A program made the translations under genes and the position numbers. 64,000 nt of DNA. Origin: Aphrocallistes beatrix (taxonomy: Eukaryota; Porifera; Hexactinellida; Sceptrulophora; Aphrocallistidae). Within the stretch, counting starts at the first letter, position 1; each line of letters starts with the position of its first letter. Of this stretch, positions 11,836 through 22,222 are shown in pieces. The DNA lies in NCBI GenBank assembly GCA_963281255.1, contig OY725494.1, positions 1,377,934 to 1,441,933 of the forward strand, in the 5' to 3' direction. Under the pieces are notes generated by a model. That model was not told the DNA's origin. It saw nothing but the letters and a program-made list of their open reading frames with translations, and did no database searches.

Positions 11836-13177
11836 CAGGGTGGAACATAAGTGCTGTCCTATTGAGTGATGTCAAATAAATGGAATTTTAAGTTATAGTA
11901 TGCTATGATTCACTTATCAATATAATCTCCATCTCTTTCTATTACAAGTTTGATACGATTAGGCATATCTGCCACCAAGTTCGTCAAAATGTCTGGATCT
12001 ATCTGACTCCACGCTTTTTTAACTATTTTCACAAGGGTATCAATATCACTTGGTTGTCCCATCTCATCGACCTTGCCTTTGACGATTGCCCAAAGATTCT
12101 CGATGGGATTTAAGTCTGGGGAGTTGCCTGGCCATTCTTCCTTCCTCCAAAAGTGGGAGAAATTGTTTTTGTACCACTCCTGAGTCAATTTAGCCGTGTG
12201 GGCGGGGGCGCCATCTTGTTGAAAGATAATCTTGGACATGTTTCTTGACATCGCAAGCTTTAGGATTGAGCCCTTCTTGACCCTACGTTTGAGAGCATCC
12301 TTACAAGTGTTTGCCAGAATAAAATCACGATAATAAGCTCCGGTTATAGTTTAGCCTTTGGGTACAATGTGCAGATCTGACAGAGCCTGGTGTGACATCA
12401 TACCCCACACATGGACTTTAGGAGGAAATTTAACCTTGTAGCAAGGTGGGACAACTTCAGGGTTTCGTGCCCAAACACGATCATTTTGGCGATTAGGGGT
12501 AGAGAATAACTCAAAAGGACACTCGTCTGACCATAAAATCCTTTTAAAATCATCAACAGTCCACTCTTGGCGCTCTCTGGCAAACTTGAGACGATTTTCC
12601 TTCTGACGATTCGTTAGTTTCGGCCTTTTCATCCGTTTGTAAGATTTAGTACCTAAAGAATTCGCCAAATATCTTCGAACAGTGGTGTGAGTGATCGGGT
12701 AGCCCATGCTCGTTATTCTTTTAGCCAATTTTATGGTAGATTGCCTTCTTTTAGTAACTGATTTAGCAATTACGATTTTTGCCACACGGTGAAATTTCGG
12801 CGGTCGTCCAGACCGCGCTTTTGTCTCTAGTGTTTTCCCAGAATTGTGAATGCTGTACCAACGTCTAATCGAGCGTTCACTAACGTTAAGGGTGTGAGCA
12901 ACTTCTTTTTGCGTCATACCTGCTACAACCATGCCGATTGCCTGAGATCTGAGCTCTAAACCGTGGTCATTGACATCCATATGCAAAAAATAAGCCCCAG
13001 AAATAATGACAATATATAAATTTCAAAAATTAATAATTCAATTAGGAAATGCTACATAAAATAACCTAATTGATAGTTTAAATGATTTTTGAAGTTAAAG
13101 CTTGTTATACTTATTGTTGCATAATAAGAGCAATATCTAATTTATTTGATATAGGACAGCACTTATGTTCCACCCTG
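11836..13177 (-). mobile_element. Tc1-like (DD37E) transposon, complete ends
   Basis: Inverted ends are CAGGGTGGAACATAAGTGC at the left and GCACTTATGTTCCACCCTG at the right, flanked by TA dinucleotides (11834-11835 and 13178-13179), the Tc1/mariner target. The 1342-bp element carries one transposase gene on the minus strand. It lies within copy F of the TTAA family, whose sequence continues directly on both sides, so the boundaries are secure. Confidence 0.92.
11910..12986 (-). pseudogene. Tc1-like transposase (DD37E), one in-frame stop
   Basis: A 358-residue transposase frame that reads through without frameshift but has a TAA at codon 212, splitting it into 211 and 113+ residue pieces. Residues 5-60 form the first helix-turn-helix (NVSERSIRRW) and about 75-120 the second; RPPKF-like linker between. 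Catalytic residues: D154 in LWSDECPFELF, D258 in FQQDGAPAHT, E296 in DLNPIENLW. There are 37 residues between the second Asp and the Glu, so the signature is DD37E rather than the DD34E of classic Tc1. The start at 12986 follows the family's usual N-terminus. Apart from the stop the protein looks complete, so it died recently or was active in trans until recently. Confidence 0.9.
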
Positions 13178-13984
13178 TAGAGATTTTAAGTTTAGATGTT
13201 AAGAAGAATGTAAAATGAGTTATTAATAATGAACAAAGCATTCACAGACATTTATTCGCATTTATACTGCTGATTTGGTATATTCGAACCAAATATTTAT
13301 AAAAAATAGCAAGAGTACCCTGAAAATCCACAAATTTCCTTGAGGTCCCTAATCTCAAATATTTTGAGATAATTATAAATAGTAATTCATATTCCTGGCA
13401 CTACGAAGTATAATCTATCAGTTTAGAACGAATAAAGAGCTTCCAAAAAGTATATTAAGAAGATAGAGCGAAAGTATACGACTTTAGTTTCGAAATTAAG
13501 ATTTTCAAAGATGCTACGTCAACACATGACAAAAATCTAAAAGTTACATTCCATATGATGGAGTGCAATTATTATCACTGAATCATTTATGTGTCCTCAT
13601 GAAAAGTATATTAGGAAGTGAGAACTAAGAATTTGGGGTTTGATTTACATAGACAGAGAGATATTACTTTTTGGACCCTAAAAGGGGATTTTTGAACGGA
13701 ATCTGAGAGGTCTAAGGCCAGAACTTTCAAAATAATTATCAAAAGTTCACCAATTTTTAAGTACACATTATTAAGGACAATTGTATTCATTATTTAGCAT
13801 AATAGCCACATTTGGATACATATTTAATGATTAGATTCGCCATTTTATAATATATTCAAAGTTCTCCAATATGTATTAGTACAATTAAGTCAATGATAAG
13901 TCGAGAAATATTTATTTTTTGATAAAGGAATGTTCGAGGAACCTATATATTTTCGTATATATCCTTTCATTTAAGATTATAATA

Positions 13985-14479
13985 GACAAGCGCGCTTCGC
14001 TTGCTTGCGCTTCGCGGCTGGTGGACACTTTGTGTCCGCCGGAGTCTCATTTCGGTCGCCTGGAGTCACATTGGTTAATTATAAGGGAGATAACATCTCT
14101 AAACACGTCTGTCCTGTTATAATCGATATCGCACGAAACATCACCAAATTTATCAATATTTAAAATTTTGATGTGTAATGATGACGTCATAACAAAGTGA
14201 TGAGCCATCATTTTTTGTTGATAGTTGCATCATATGTGAGGTATGTTAGATTTTATTAAAATTTCAGCCTTCTATCTCCTATAATGGCTGAGTTATGCTC
14301 GATTAACTGTATTGCTTAACTTTTAAAAATGTGACAATGACGTCATAATTCCATGATGAGTCCACCTTTTCGTCTGAGCTCGGAACTTACTGGAGCTCTA
14401 GCCAAAAAACTTCTACATGCAAAAAATTAGCTTTCTGGCCACGACAGTTTCTTCAATCAATTCGTTACAGATATATATA
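13985..14479 (+). repeat. GC-hairpin repeat, full-length copy
   Basis: The head is CAAGCGCGCTTCGCTTGCTT, followed by a hairpin (GGTGGACAC..GTGTCCGCC). The body carries two CRE-like palindromes: ATGACGTCAT near 14184 and TGACGTCAT near 14338. It ends CAATCAATTCGTTACAG before an (AT)n tract. No open frame. The class is unresolved: the AT-rich or (ACAA)n tails of several copies suggest a retroposon, but no RNA polymerase III box is evident. Confidence 0.75.
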
Positions 14480-14954
14480 CACTAACCGGACAAAAGTATT
14501 TGTACACTATATTATTTCCCATACAAATAGTGCTAAATTGATCTTTTCATGAAGGGAAAAGTATTCAAACTAAGAGCTATTAAGAGTATGATTTGAGATT
14601 CGAAATCTTCACATTCGAAATAGTAATAGTTGAAGATTTCTAAAAAATTGCTCAACCCAATGAGTAAAATTATCAATCTGTGGCTCAAGGGGTAGTACAT
14701 CACCATCATGTATAGTGATAAAAGGGACATATGTAGCACAAGGTGGCAGTGATTGATAATTTGAAATAATTGGGAATTAGTAATTGATTAGAAATATCCT
14801 ACAATAACTAATTCGAATGCGAATATTTCGAATTTGATACCCGATTAGTTGTATCACCTAACCTTTCGGAGTTTTAATCTTCATGAATAGACCCATTTTA
14901 GTATTAAATGCACGTAAGATAATGAAGTGTGCAAATACTTTTGTCCGGGTAGTG
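14480..14954. mobile_element. Mariner-like MITE A
   Basis: Ends CACTAACCGGACAAAAGTAT and ATACTTTTGTCCGGGTAGTG are inverted and flanked by TA. The 475-bp element has no transposase. It is almost the same length as the related MITE at 21673. It inserted in the (AT)n tail of the GC-hairpin repeat. Confidence 0.85.
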
Positions 14955-15027
14955 TATACTCTAACCGGACAAAAGTATTTGAAATCCTTGCTATTTTCCA
15001 TCATAACTAGTTGTAAAGTGGATCTAT

Positions 15028-16222
15028 TTGTGGAGAGAAATGTGTAAAACTGTAACAGATGCTGTATCTCTTCTGGTTTTTCTTGATCTTAGTTCAGCCT
15101 TCGACACCGTCGACCATACCATCTTACTCAACCGTCTCCAGCCTCATTTCGGCATTTGCGGCTCTTCTCTGTCTTGGTTTGAATCTTACCTCTCTGGTAG
15201 GACTCAATTCGTCTCGATTAAGGGTTCTAGTTCCTCCAATATCCCGGTCCAACACGGAGTTCCTCAGGGTTCTTGTCTTGGTCCGCTTCTCTTTAGCCTC
15301 TATACTAGTCCTCTATTTGACCTCATTAGGTCCCACCTCCCCGACATGCACTGCTATGCCGACGATACTCAGGTCTATCTTTCTTTTAAACCCGGTTCCA
15401 TCTCTTCTGAAGAATCTGCTTTCTCCGCCATCCAATCTTGCATCCCCGCGATCCGTTCCTGGCTCCTCACCAACAAGTTGCTTATCAATGACACCAAGAC
15501 TGAGTTCCTTATAATAGGGACTCGTCAACAACTATCTAAGGTTCAAACTGATAGCATCTCTGTTGGTGAGTCGAGAATCTCGTCTTCCAAAGAAGTACGG
15601 AATCTTGGAACTTGGCTCGACAATACCCTCTCAATGTCTACTCAGGTCAGCAAAGTTGCCTCCTCCTGCTTCTACTACATCTATAACATCCGGCGTATTA
15701 GAAAGTATCTCTCTAGGGAAGTCTGTGAAACTCTTGTTAATTCTCTTATCACATCTCGTCTTGATTATTGAAACAGTCTCTTGTATGGTTGCCCCTCATC
15801 CCTATTAGCTCGACTCCAGCGAGTCCAGAACAGCGCAGCCAGGCTTATCTACAATATCTCTCGCACCTTTTCGTCATCTCCTCTTCTTATTAACCTCCAC
15901 TGGCTGCCTGTTAAACATCGTATCCTCTTCAAAATCCTCCTCATAACTTACAAAGCCATCCATTCTCTTGCTCCGGACTATATCATCCAGCTCATACAGG
16001 TTACGTCATCCAATCGTACTCTACGATCATCCAACGCCATCCTCCTTGAGTATCCTACTATCAAATCTTCCAAAACCTCTGGGTGATCGTGCATTCACTT
16101 TAGCTGCGCCTGTTGAGTGGAATCTTCTGCCTCCTAGCATTCGGAATGCCCCCTCACTTCTTCTCTTCAAAAAACTCTTGAAAACTCATCTTTTCTGTAT
16201 CGCGCACGACATATTCACTTAA
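15028..16222 (+). pseudogene. LINE reverse transcriptase (CR1/L2-type), 5' truncated and broken
   Basis: Non-LTR reverse transcriptase. Visible blocks: [13 protein letters not shown] (first catalytic Asp), [23 protein letters not shown] (catalytic YADD), then the connection region with LHWLPVKHRILFKILL and GDRAFTLAAPVEWNLLP. The last two are hallmarks of the CR1/L2/Crack group. The LINE-derived part begins near codon 10; the first codons belong to the interrupted MITE. A TGA at 15769 replaces an expected Cys in RLDYCNSLLYG, and a frameshift near 16060 moves the C-terminus to another frame, which ends at 16222. Endonuclease and any ORF1 are missing. The copy is dead and was inserted by 5'-truncated target-primed reverse transcription. 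Confidence 0.88.
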
Positions 16223-16430
16223 ACCAATTTCAATGCACATACATACCTTACAAGCATACATACACATACATACGCATACATACACATACATACCTACATG
16301 CATAACACACACCTACTTTTATTGAATTGTACAGCGCACTTGAACACTTGAACATATTAATATGGAATCTGCGCTATATAAATGTAGTATATTATTAGTA
16401 TTATTATTATTTGAAATCGGAATTATAATA
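15058..16430 (+). mobile_element. 5'-truncated CR1/L2-type LINE insertion
   Basis: The insertion carries the reverse transcriptase relic, a short 3' UTR with an (ACATAC)n tract, and the 3' tail GCGCTATATAAATGTAGTAT followed by ATT repeats, a tail type seen in L2-like LINEs. It is flanked on both sides by arms of MITE B, which fixes its limits to within about 15 bp. Confidence 0.8.
16233..16310 (+). repeat. (ACATAC)n simple repeat in LINE 3' UTR
   Basis: Imperfect tandem CATACATACA units between the LINE coding region and its 3' tail. Confidence 0.85.
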
Positions 16431-17134
16431 TTTGTAACAGTTTAACAACATTTCACTCATGAATAGACCAACTTTATAACTAATTATGATGAAAAATAGC
16501 AAGGTTTTCAAATACTTTTGTCCGATTAGAGTATATATACTATACAAGCACGCTTCGCTTGCTTGCGCTGCGCGGCTTGCGGACACTGCGTGTCCGCAGA
16601 GTCACCCTGCGGGCGACTAAAGTTACTCACTCTAACATATTTTGGGATTTTTTCCTTTATATAAATATTTTAAACAAAGGTCAACGAAAAATTTCTCATA
16701 TGGATCCGAAAATATAATATTCGAAATCTACACCCCTAAAACCCATCTCAAACGTAGGAAGCTAGTCTCTGGCATATTTTTGAGATTTGTTTACTTTATG
16801 TATCTATTTTGAACAAAAGTAAACAAATTGATCATCAAATTTACTCAAAATATGATATTCGAAATCTAAACCCCTGAAAACCCCATGTCAACCGTTGAAA
16901 GCAAGTTTCTAGCATATTTTTAAGATTTGTCATAGCCTACTACATACAGGCCGTTTCACTACTTTAGACCAGGGATAAGATAAAGTCGAGTTTTTAATAC
17001 AATTAAATTTAACACAATATCATTTTGATATATTTAATATCGTGTAATTATACATCCTCTACCCCACAATAATGATATTACTGACTGCTGGCATAATTTA
17101 GTTGACGGACAAGGAATACTACATAAATATATAG

Positions 17135-17160
17135 GTGTATATATATATATATATACATAT
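17135..17160. repeat. (TA)n microsatellite
   Basis: Alternating TA run just beyond the 3' end of the gypsy frame. Confidence 0.8.
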
Positions 17161-17161
17161 A

Positions 17162-18681
17162 TTAATTAGAGGTAAGTTTAAGTATCTTCCTTTGAGTATC
17201 TTTGGGACAAGAGGTGGTAGAAGTAATATTCTTGGCCTTGTTGTTGAGTAAATAGTTACTTGAAGTCATTAAAATACAACGTAGCATATCTTTTCCGTCA
17301 ATACAGCAATCCCAATCCTCACATTCTTCATCCTCAATTTTTATAATAGCCAACTGAGCCTCATCCAAATGCTCCAGGTGCGTATCGAAACAGGGCGAGT
17401 GGACACATGTGTCATCAACAAACGCCTGTACATTCGGACACCCTCGTAGAGCCTGGTCTACCGCTCGCTGATAGGTAGCCTGTGAGTTTGACAATCCAAA
17501 AGGCATGCGGTTGAATTCAAACTGGCCGCGAGTTGAAACAAACGCAGTGAACTCCCTATGCTTTTCCTTCACAGGAACGCTCCAGTATTCGGATGCCCCA
17601 TCCAGTGTAGAGAATACAGTTGCCCCTCCCATACGATCGAATACATCTCGGGTATCCGGCATCGGATAGGCATCTCGCTTCGTCACATCGTTGAGATCCC
17701 GGAAATCTGCGGCAAATCGATGGGTCCCGTCCTTTTTCTTCACTAAGATCACTCGACTCGCCCAAAAGGAAGAAGAGGTACGTATGATCCCATTCTCGAG
17801 CATTTCATCTATCTGCTTGGATACCTCCGCCTCAATTTCCGGAGAAACACGCAACGGCCGGCTTCTGATCGGCCGCTCATCCAGAAGAGTGATAACGTGT
17901 TCCGCGGTTCCAATTTCGCGCGGGCTCTTCGGGTTCTCCGCGAAAACGTCTTTCCATCTCGACAGCACCTTGCGTATGGCTGTCTCTTCTCGCGGTGATA
18001 GTTTCGGGTTTATATCGAACCTGGCCTCCAAGCTATCTCCCTCCTTTCCCATCTCAGTCTGCATAATTTCTGCTCTAGTCGCCGCGTATCCCCGCGTGCC
18101 GCAGCTAAAGAGGTTTTCCAACAACCACCTAGCCTAACTCTCATGTTTTTCCAATCGAAAGTAGTATTCTTGAAGCGCGCGAGGAACCCTCGCCCCAATA
18201 TAACCACCCTATTGTTAGTATCGAGTATTTCGATTTCGTGTTCTAGTGGTCGACCATCCCCCACATCCATCGCCACGCAGGCCGTACCACAGACCGCAAG
18301 CGCTGTCCGCCCTAGCCCATACACTTGACTGTACTTTGTGCTGTAAGGAATATTCATCTTTTGTACGGTGCCTCTGTCCACCACCGAAGGATCCGCCCCC
18401 GTGTCCATCATTACATTGATGGGTTTGCCGTTCCATTTAACTGGTACCACAACCGCCGTCTCATGTACAACACTATGCTGCGTCGTGGCCTGAAATACCC
18501 CTCTTCGACTTCGTGTATGTGGGCAATAGCGGACCTCGTGTCCTCTTTCGCCACATTTTGCACAGTGCCGTTCCGGGCATTGGGCCATAAAGTGCCTGTT
18601 CGAGTCGCGAATAAAGCACCGACCCTTCTTAGGGAATTGGCTTGCCGGATACTTCCTTGTAGGTCCATCCCGCCTCCCCAT
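17162..18681 (-). pseudogene. Ty3/gypsy gag-protease-RT fragment
   Basis: Two overlapping frames. The first (18681-18010) has two zinc knuckles: the second, CAKCGERGHEVRYC, is intact CX2CX4HX4C; the first has Arg in place of its second Cys. An aspartic protease follows with VMMDTGADPSVV and ILGRGFLARF. The second frame (18124-17162, shifted by one base) is the reverse transcriptase: LVKKKDGTHRFAADFRDLN, TLDGASEYW (first catalytic Asp), FNRMPFGLSN and FVDDT (catalytic pair). After HLEHLDE the sequence departs from the family; thumb, RNase H and integrase are missing. The shift falls in the protease-RT linker and may be a mutation or a frameshift site. Most of gag and both LTRs are absent. Confidence 0.85.
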
Positions 18682-20012
18682 TGCCCTTTGCTGCGTGGCG
18701 CATCCTTATATGTATAGAAACAGTTGAGAGCTAACATTCAAGAACAAATACAACGTAAAAGTAAAAAGGAACCATATAGCAGAGAAAGAAAATAGCCATA
18801 ACATTGATATTAATTTATTGGAACGTAGACTAGTTTCATATACTTATGCATTAAACAAATGATGAATTAGCAGATTTGGAACAAAAATTATTTATTCATA
18901 TTATGGGTGCGTAAGAAAATCCACTTTATCTTATCCCTGGTACCATGGAAAATTGTTCAGTGAAACGGCCTGTATGTAGTAGGCTATGGATTTGTTTACT
19001 TTATGTATCTAATGTAAACAGAAGCAAACAGATAATATATCATATTGATCTAAAAATATGATATTCGAAATCTACACCCCTAAAAACCCCATGTCACACG
19101 TTGGAAGCTAGTCTCTAGCATTATTTTCAAAATTCATCAAATGGTGTGAAAATATGTATATAAAGGTGTGAAAATATGCAGATAATATTTTTTATTGCCA
19201 AACACTATAATACATTTAAGATATCAAACATAAGTTGTGGCTTTGAAGGTGTAAAATTTCGCTTAGATTTTTGAAATAAATCCTAGATTTATCATTTGGC
19301 ACCTACATGCCAATTTTCGCATCTCTACGACTTGCCAATTCTTCAATCAATTCGGACAAACAAACAAACAAACAAACAAAAAAATCCTAGCGTTTAAATA
19401 TATAAGATTATACTATATCTTCACTAGTTTTTAAGATATGACATCGGCCTCTTTCGGGACCTTAGGAGATATTATGTACGAACTTTACCTATAATAAGCG
19501 ATATCTCAAGAACAAATGGTCGGATCCGAAAAAGTTTTTTGTAAAAAGATCAGAATTTTATTTCTGATCCAGTGATCGCTAAATATCTGATATCAAACAG
19601 GCGATTTCCCCAGCATTATATAAATGAACTCCCTTATAGAGCTATTTTGTTTGGATTTTATTTGGCAATTCTTCTAAATCTTTGTGTTATATAATCATCC
19701 AAAGGTGCCAAAACAATGTTAAGGTCCATATCATTGAAAAATTATCATATAAGTTAAAAACTAATTCGTAAATGCGCCAAAAACCTCCAATAATTTTACA
19801 ATTTTTAGTAACGCTAAACTTTAGGAGGTTAAATCATAAAAATCAAAATAAATACCGTCCAACTAGAGCTATCAGATTTTTTATACGCTAGGCAAAGTTT
19901 TTCGAGGGCGGTATCCTTAATAATTGAAAGCGCTTCATTAGTTTGGTTAAACCTTTTCATCTGATGATGGCAAACTTAGGTGATACTTCGTTGTGCTAGC
20001 ATTAATAATATA

Positions 20013-20497
20013 TACAAGCGCGCTTCGCTTGCTTGCGCTGCGTGGCTGCCGGACACTTTGGGTCCACCCGGAGGCGCCCTTTGGGCGCCAGTAGTCACCA
20101 TTGATTAATTATATGGGAGATAACATCCCTAAATAGTTCTGTCATAGTGCCATAATCGATATCGCACAAAAATCAAATTTGTCAATTTTAAAATTTTGAA
20201 GCGTGATGATGACGTCATAACAGAGTGATGAGTCATCATTTTTTGAAGATGGGTTCATCATATGTGAGGCATGTTAGTATACAGATTCTATTAGAATTTC
20301 AGCCGTTATTCAGAGTTATTCTTGAATAACTGTATTGCTTAACTTTTAAAAATGTGACAATGACGTCATAGTCCCATGATGAGTCGACATTTTAGTCTGA
20401 GTTCAGAACTAACTGGAGCCATAGCCAAAAGACACCCACATGCCAATAATTAGCTTTCTGTGCCTGGCAGTTTCTTCAATCAATTCGTTACAGACAT
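20013..20497 (+). repeat. GC-hairpin repeat, full-length copy
   Basis: Head CAAGCGCGCTTCGCTTGCTT, hairpin GGCGCCCTTTGGGCGCC, body with ATGACGTCAT near 20211, TGAGTCAT near 20231 and a second TGACGTCAT near 20363. It ends CAATCAATTCGTTACAGACA in an AT tract where a pogo-like MITE inserted. Confidence 0.75.
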
Positions 20498-21071
20498 ATA
20501 TATACAGGTATCCCTCGCCGTTCGCGGAGGTTACGTTACAGAGAATTGTCGCGAATGGCAAAATTGCGAACGGCAAGACGTTAGTTCAATGAGAATAGTG
20601 GGGTTACGTTCCTAGATTATAAAAACTACGCTAGATACAGTTTGCTAAATACACTATTGATTTAATAGTTAAGCTGTAATACTGATACAAACACTGGCAC
20701 AAGTGAAATGTTAATAAATGAAGTGATAAATGAAAGATATAGATTCCCTAGTAGCAAACCTAAGTGCCATACCTAAATAGTAAAGTTTAGCCTTACAATC
20801 ACTACCCAATTTCCTCTTAGGCATGATGCAATTATTAGGTAGAAAATTAGAAGTATAGAGACAATAGGAACAGTAAATGCTATTACCAGGATAATATGTA
20901 GATTTGTATAAGGTTATGAACTTAAGGCAGTCCATGAAACTACTGAAGAGAGTATCGAAAACCGCGAATAGTTAAGGGAACGAGTCGCGAATAGCAAAAC
21001 AAGACTCAAAATATTTTCCGCGAATAGTCGAAACCGCGAATGGCAATCTCGCGAACGGCGAGGGCTGCCTG
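20498..21071. mobile_element. Pogo/Tigger-like MITE
   Basis: Ends CAGGTATCCCTCGCCGTTCG and CGAACGGCGAGGGCTGCCTG are inverted and flanked by TA. Internal copies of a GCGAATGGCAA-like motif repeat near both ends. No transposase is encoded in 574 bp. The end form CAGG..CCTG with TA targets is typical of pogo/Tigger elements. Confidence 0.8.
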
Positions 21072-21142
21072 TATATACTAGTATATATACGTACACACAC
21101 AAACAAACAAACAAACATTAATCGAGTTTTAATAGTAAGGAC

Positions 21143-21629
21143 AAGCGCGCTTCGCTTGCTTGCGCTCGCAGGTGGCGGACACTTTGTGTCCGCCAGAGGC
21201 GCCCTTTAGGCGCCTGTGGTCACCATTGATTAATTATAAGGGAGATAACATCCCTAAATACACCTGTACTACTGTTTTAATCGATAGCGCACGAAAAAAC
21301 GCCAAATTTAGCAATTTTAAAATTTAGATGAGTAATGATGACTTCATAACAGAGTGATGAGTCATCATTTTTTGAAGATTGGTTCATATGTGAGGTATGT
21401 TAGTATACAGATTCTATTAAAATTTCAGCCTTCTATCTCCTATAATGGCTGAGTTATGCTTGAATAACTGTATTGCTTAACTTTTAAAAATGTGACAATG
21501 ACGTCATAATTCCATGATGAGCAGATATTTTCGTCTGAGCTCAGAACTTACTGGAGCCATAGCCAAAAGACTCCCACATGCCAAAAATCAGCTTTCTGTC
21601 CCCGACAGTTTCTTCAATCAATTCGTTAC

Positions 21630-21640
<11 letters not shown>
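21143..21640 (+). repeat. GC-hairpin repeat, full-length copy
   Basis: Head CAAGCGCGCTTCGCTTGCTT, 9-bp-arm hairpin (GGCGGACAC/GTGTCCGCC). The first CRE-like motif is mutated (ATGACTTCAT) and the second (ATGACGTCAT near 21499) is intact. It is preceded by (ACAA)n and ATTAATCGAGTTTTAATAG, a junction also seen near 28160. Confidence 0.75.
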
Positions 21641-21662
<22 letters not shown>

Positions 21663-21672
21663 CGTATATATA

Positions 21673-22149
21673 CACTGCCTGGACAAAAGTATTCGTACAC
21701 CCCATAATTCCCCATACAAATAGTTATAACACTGATTTATTTAGCGAGTCAAGGTATTTAATTGGTAAGAGATACACTTAATTTGACTTCAAATTCGAAT
21801 TCTCCACATTCAAATTACCCACTTTATAAGTTTTCAACTTAATTACTCTTCTTCAAGATTAAGTATTTTCAGCATTTGCTTTCCTATGCCACATGTCGCG
21901 AGTGATCACAATTGTATATGATTGCATTGGTGGTATGAGGTGGCGCATTTTGAAATATTTTAACCTTGTGAGAGTGTAAACATGTTGAAAGATTAAAAAG
22001 TGAGTAATTGGAATATAGAGAATTTGAATTTGAAGTTAAATTAAGCGCATCTCTTACCAATTAAATACCTTGACTCGCTAAATAAATCAGTATTATAACT
22101 ATTTGTATGGAGAATTATGGGATGTACGAATACTTTTGTTCAGGCAGTG
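21673..22149. mobile_element. Mariner-like MITE C with long arms
   Basis: Ends CACTGCCTGGACAAAAGTAT and ATACTTTTGTTCAGGCAGTG, TA-flanked. Inverted arms extend about 160 bp on each side (for example GAGTCAAGGTATTTAATTGG pairs with CCAATTAAATACCTTGACTC). Non-coding, 477 bp. Confidence 0.88.
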
Positions 22150-22222
22150 TATATATATATACACACACACACACATATACACAAACATTAATTGAGTTTT
22201 AATAGTAAGGATATATACGTAT

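Larger units (their letters stand above)
14959..16531. mobile_element. Mariner-like MITE B, split by a LINE
   Basis: The left end CTCTAACCGGACAAAAGTAT and right end ATACTTTTGTCCGATTAGAG are inverted and TA-flanked. The long arms match for about 100 bp on each side (to about 15057 and from about 16430). The LINE occupies the middle. The element abuts MITE A with only TATA between them. Confidence 0.82.
16931..18988. mobile_element. P-like TIR element enclosing gypsy gag-protease-RT
   Basis: The ends CATAGCCTACTACATACAGG and CCTGTATGTAGTAGGCTATG are perfect inverted repeats continuing to about 30 bp, with a second matching block CCAGGGATAAGATAAAGT further in. An exact 7-bp duplication GATTTGT lies at 16924-16930 and 18989-18995. 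The CATAG terminus and 7-bp duplication match the THAP-encoding P elements elsewhere in the window. Inside, instead of a P transposase, lies a minus-strand gypsy fragment. No LTRs were seen around that fragment. Confidence 0.8.
16546..19403 (+). repeat. GC-hairpin repeat, second subtype, split by a P-like element
   Basis: The head is CAAGCACGCTTCGCTTGCTT with the hairpin GCGGACACTGCGTGTCCGC. The body differs from the common subtype (it lacks the TGACGTCA motifs) but ends with the same CTTCAATCAATTCG, followed here by a clear (ACAA)n tract at 19353-19380. The P-like element at 16931-18988 interrupts the body. Confidence 0.65.
11530..19916 (+). mobile_element. TTAA-type element copy F, opened by nested insertions
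   Basis: Three colinear pieces belong to one copy: 11530-11835, 13178-13984 and about 19404-19916. The first gap holds a Tc1-like transposon and the second a 5.4-kb stack of repeats. The right end is intact (TTTTTCGAGGGCGGTATCC then TTAA at 19917-19920). The left end is truncated by roughly 230 bp compared with the full copies at 22382 and 35563. The second gap is flanked by AAGATTATA on both sides, suggesting a target duplication of the first insertion there. Confidence 0.75.

Noticed and set aside
15059..15531. Alternative frames over the LINE RT on both strands
   Set aside because: They are shadows of the reverse transcriptase frame, which carries all recognisable motifs.
18010..18124. 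Programmed frameshift between gypsy protease and RT frames
   Set aside because: The frames overlap in the protease-RT linker, where shifts are unusual, and no clear slippery heptamer with structure is visible. A plain indel is simpler, though not excluded.
17558..18717. Plus-strand frames across the gypsy fragment
   Set aside because: They oppose the minus-strand protease and RT and have no domain of their own.
16931..18988. A complete LTR retrotransposon
   Set aside because: No direct terminal repeats, primer-binding site or integrase were found; the flanking repeats are inverted, not direct.
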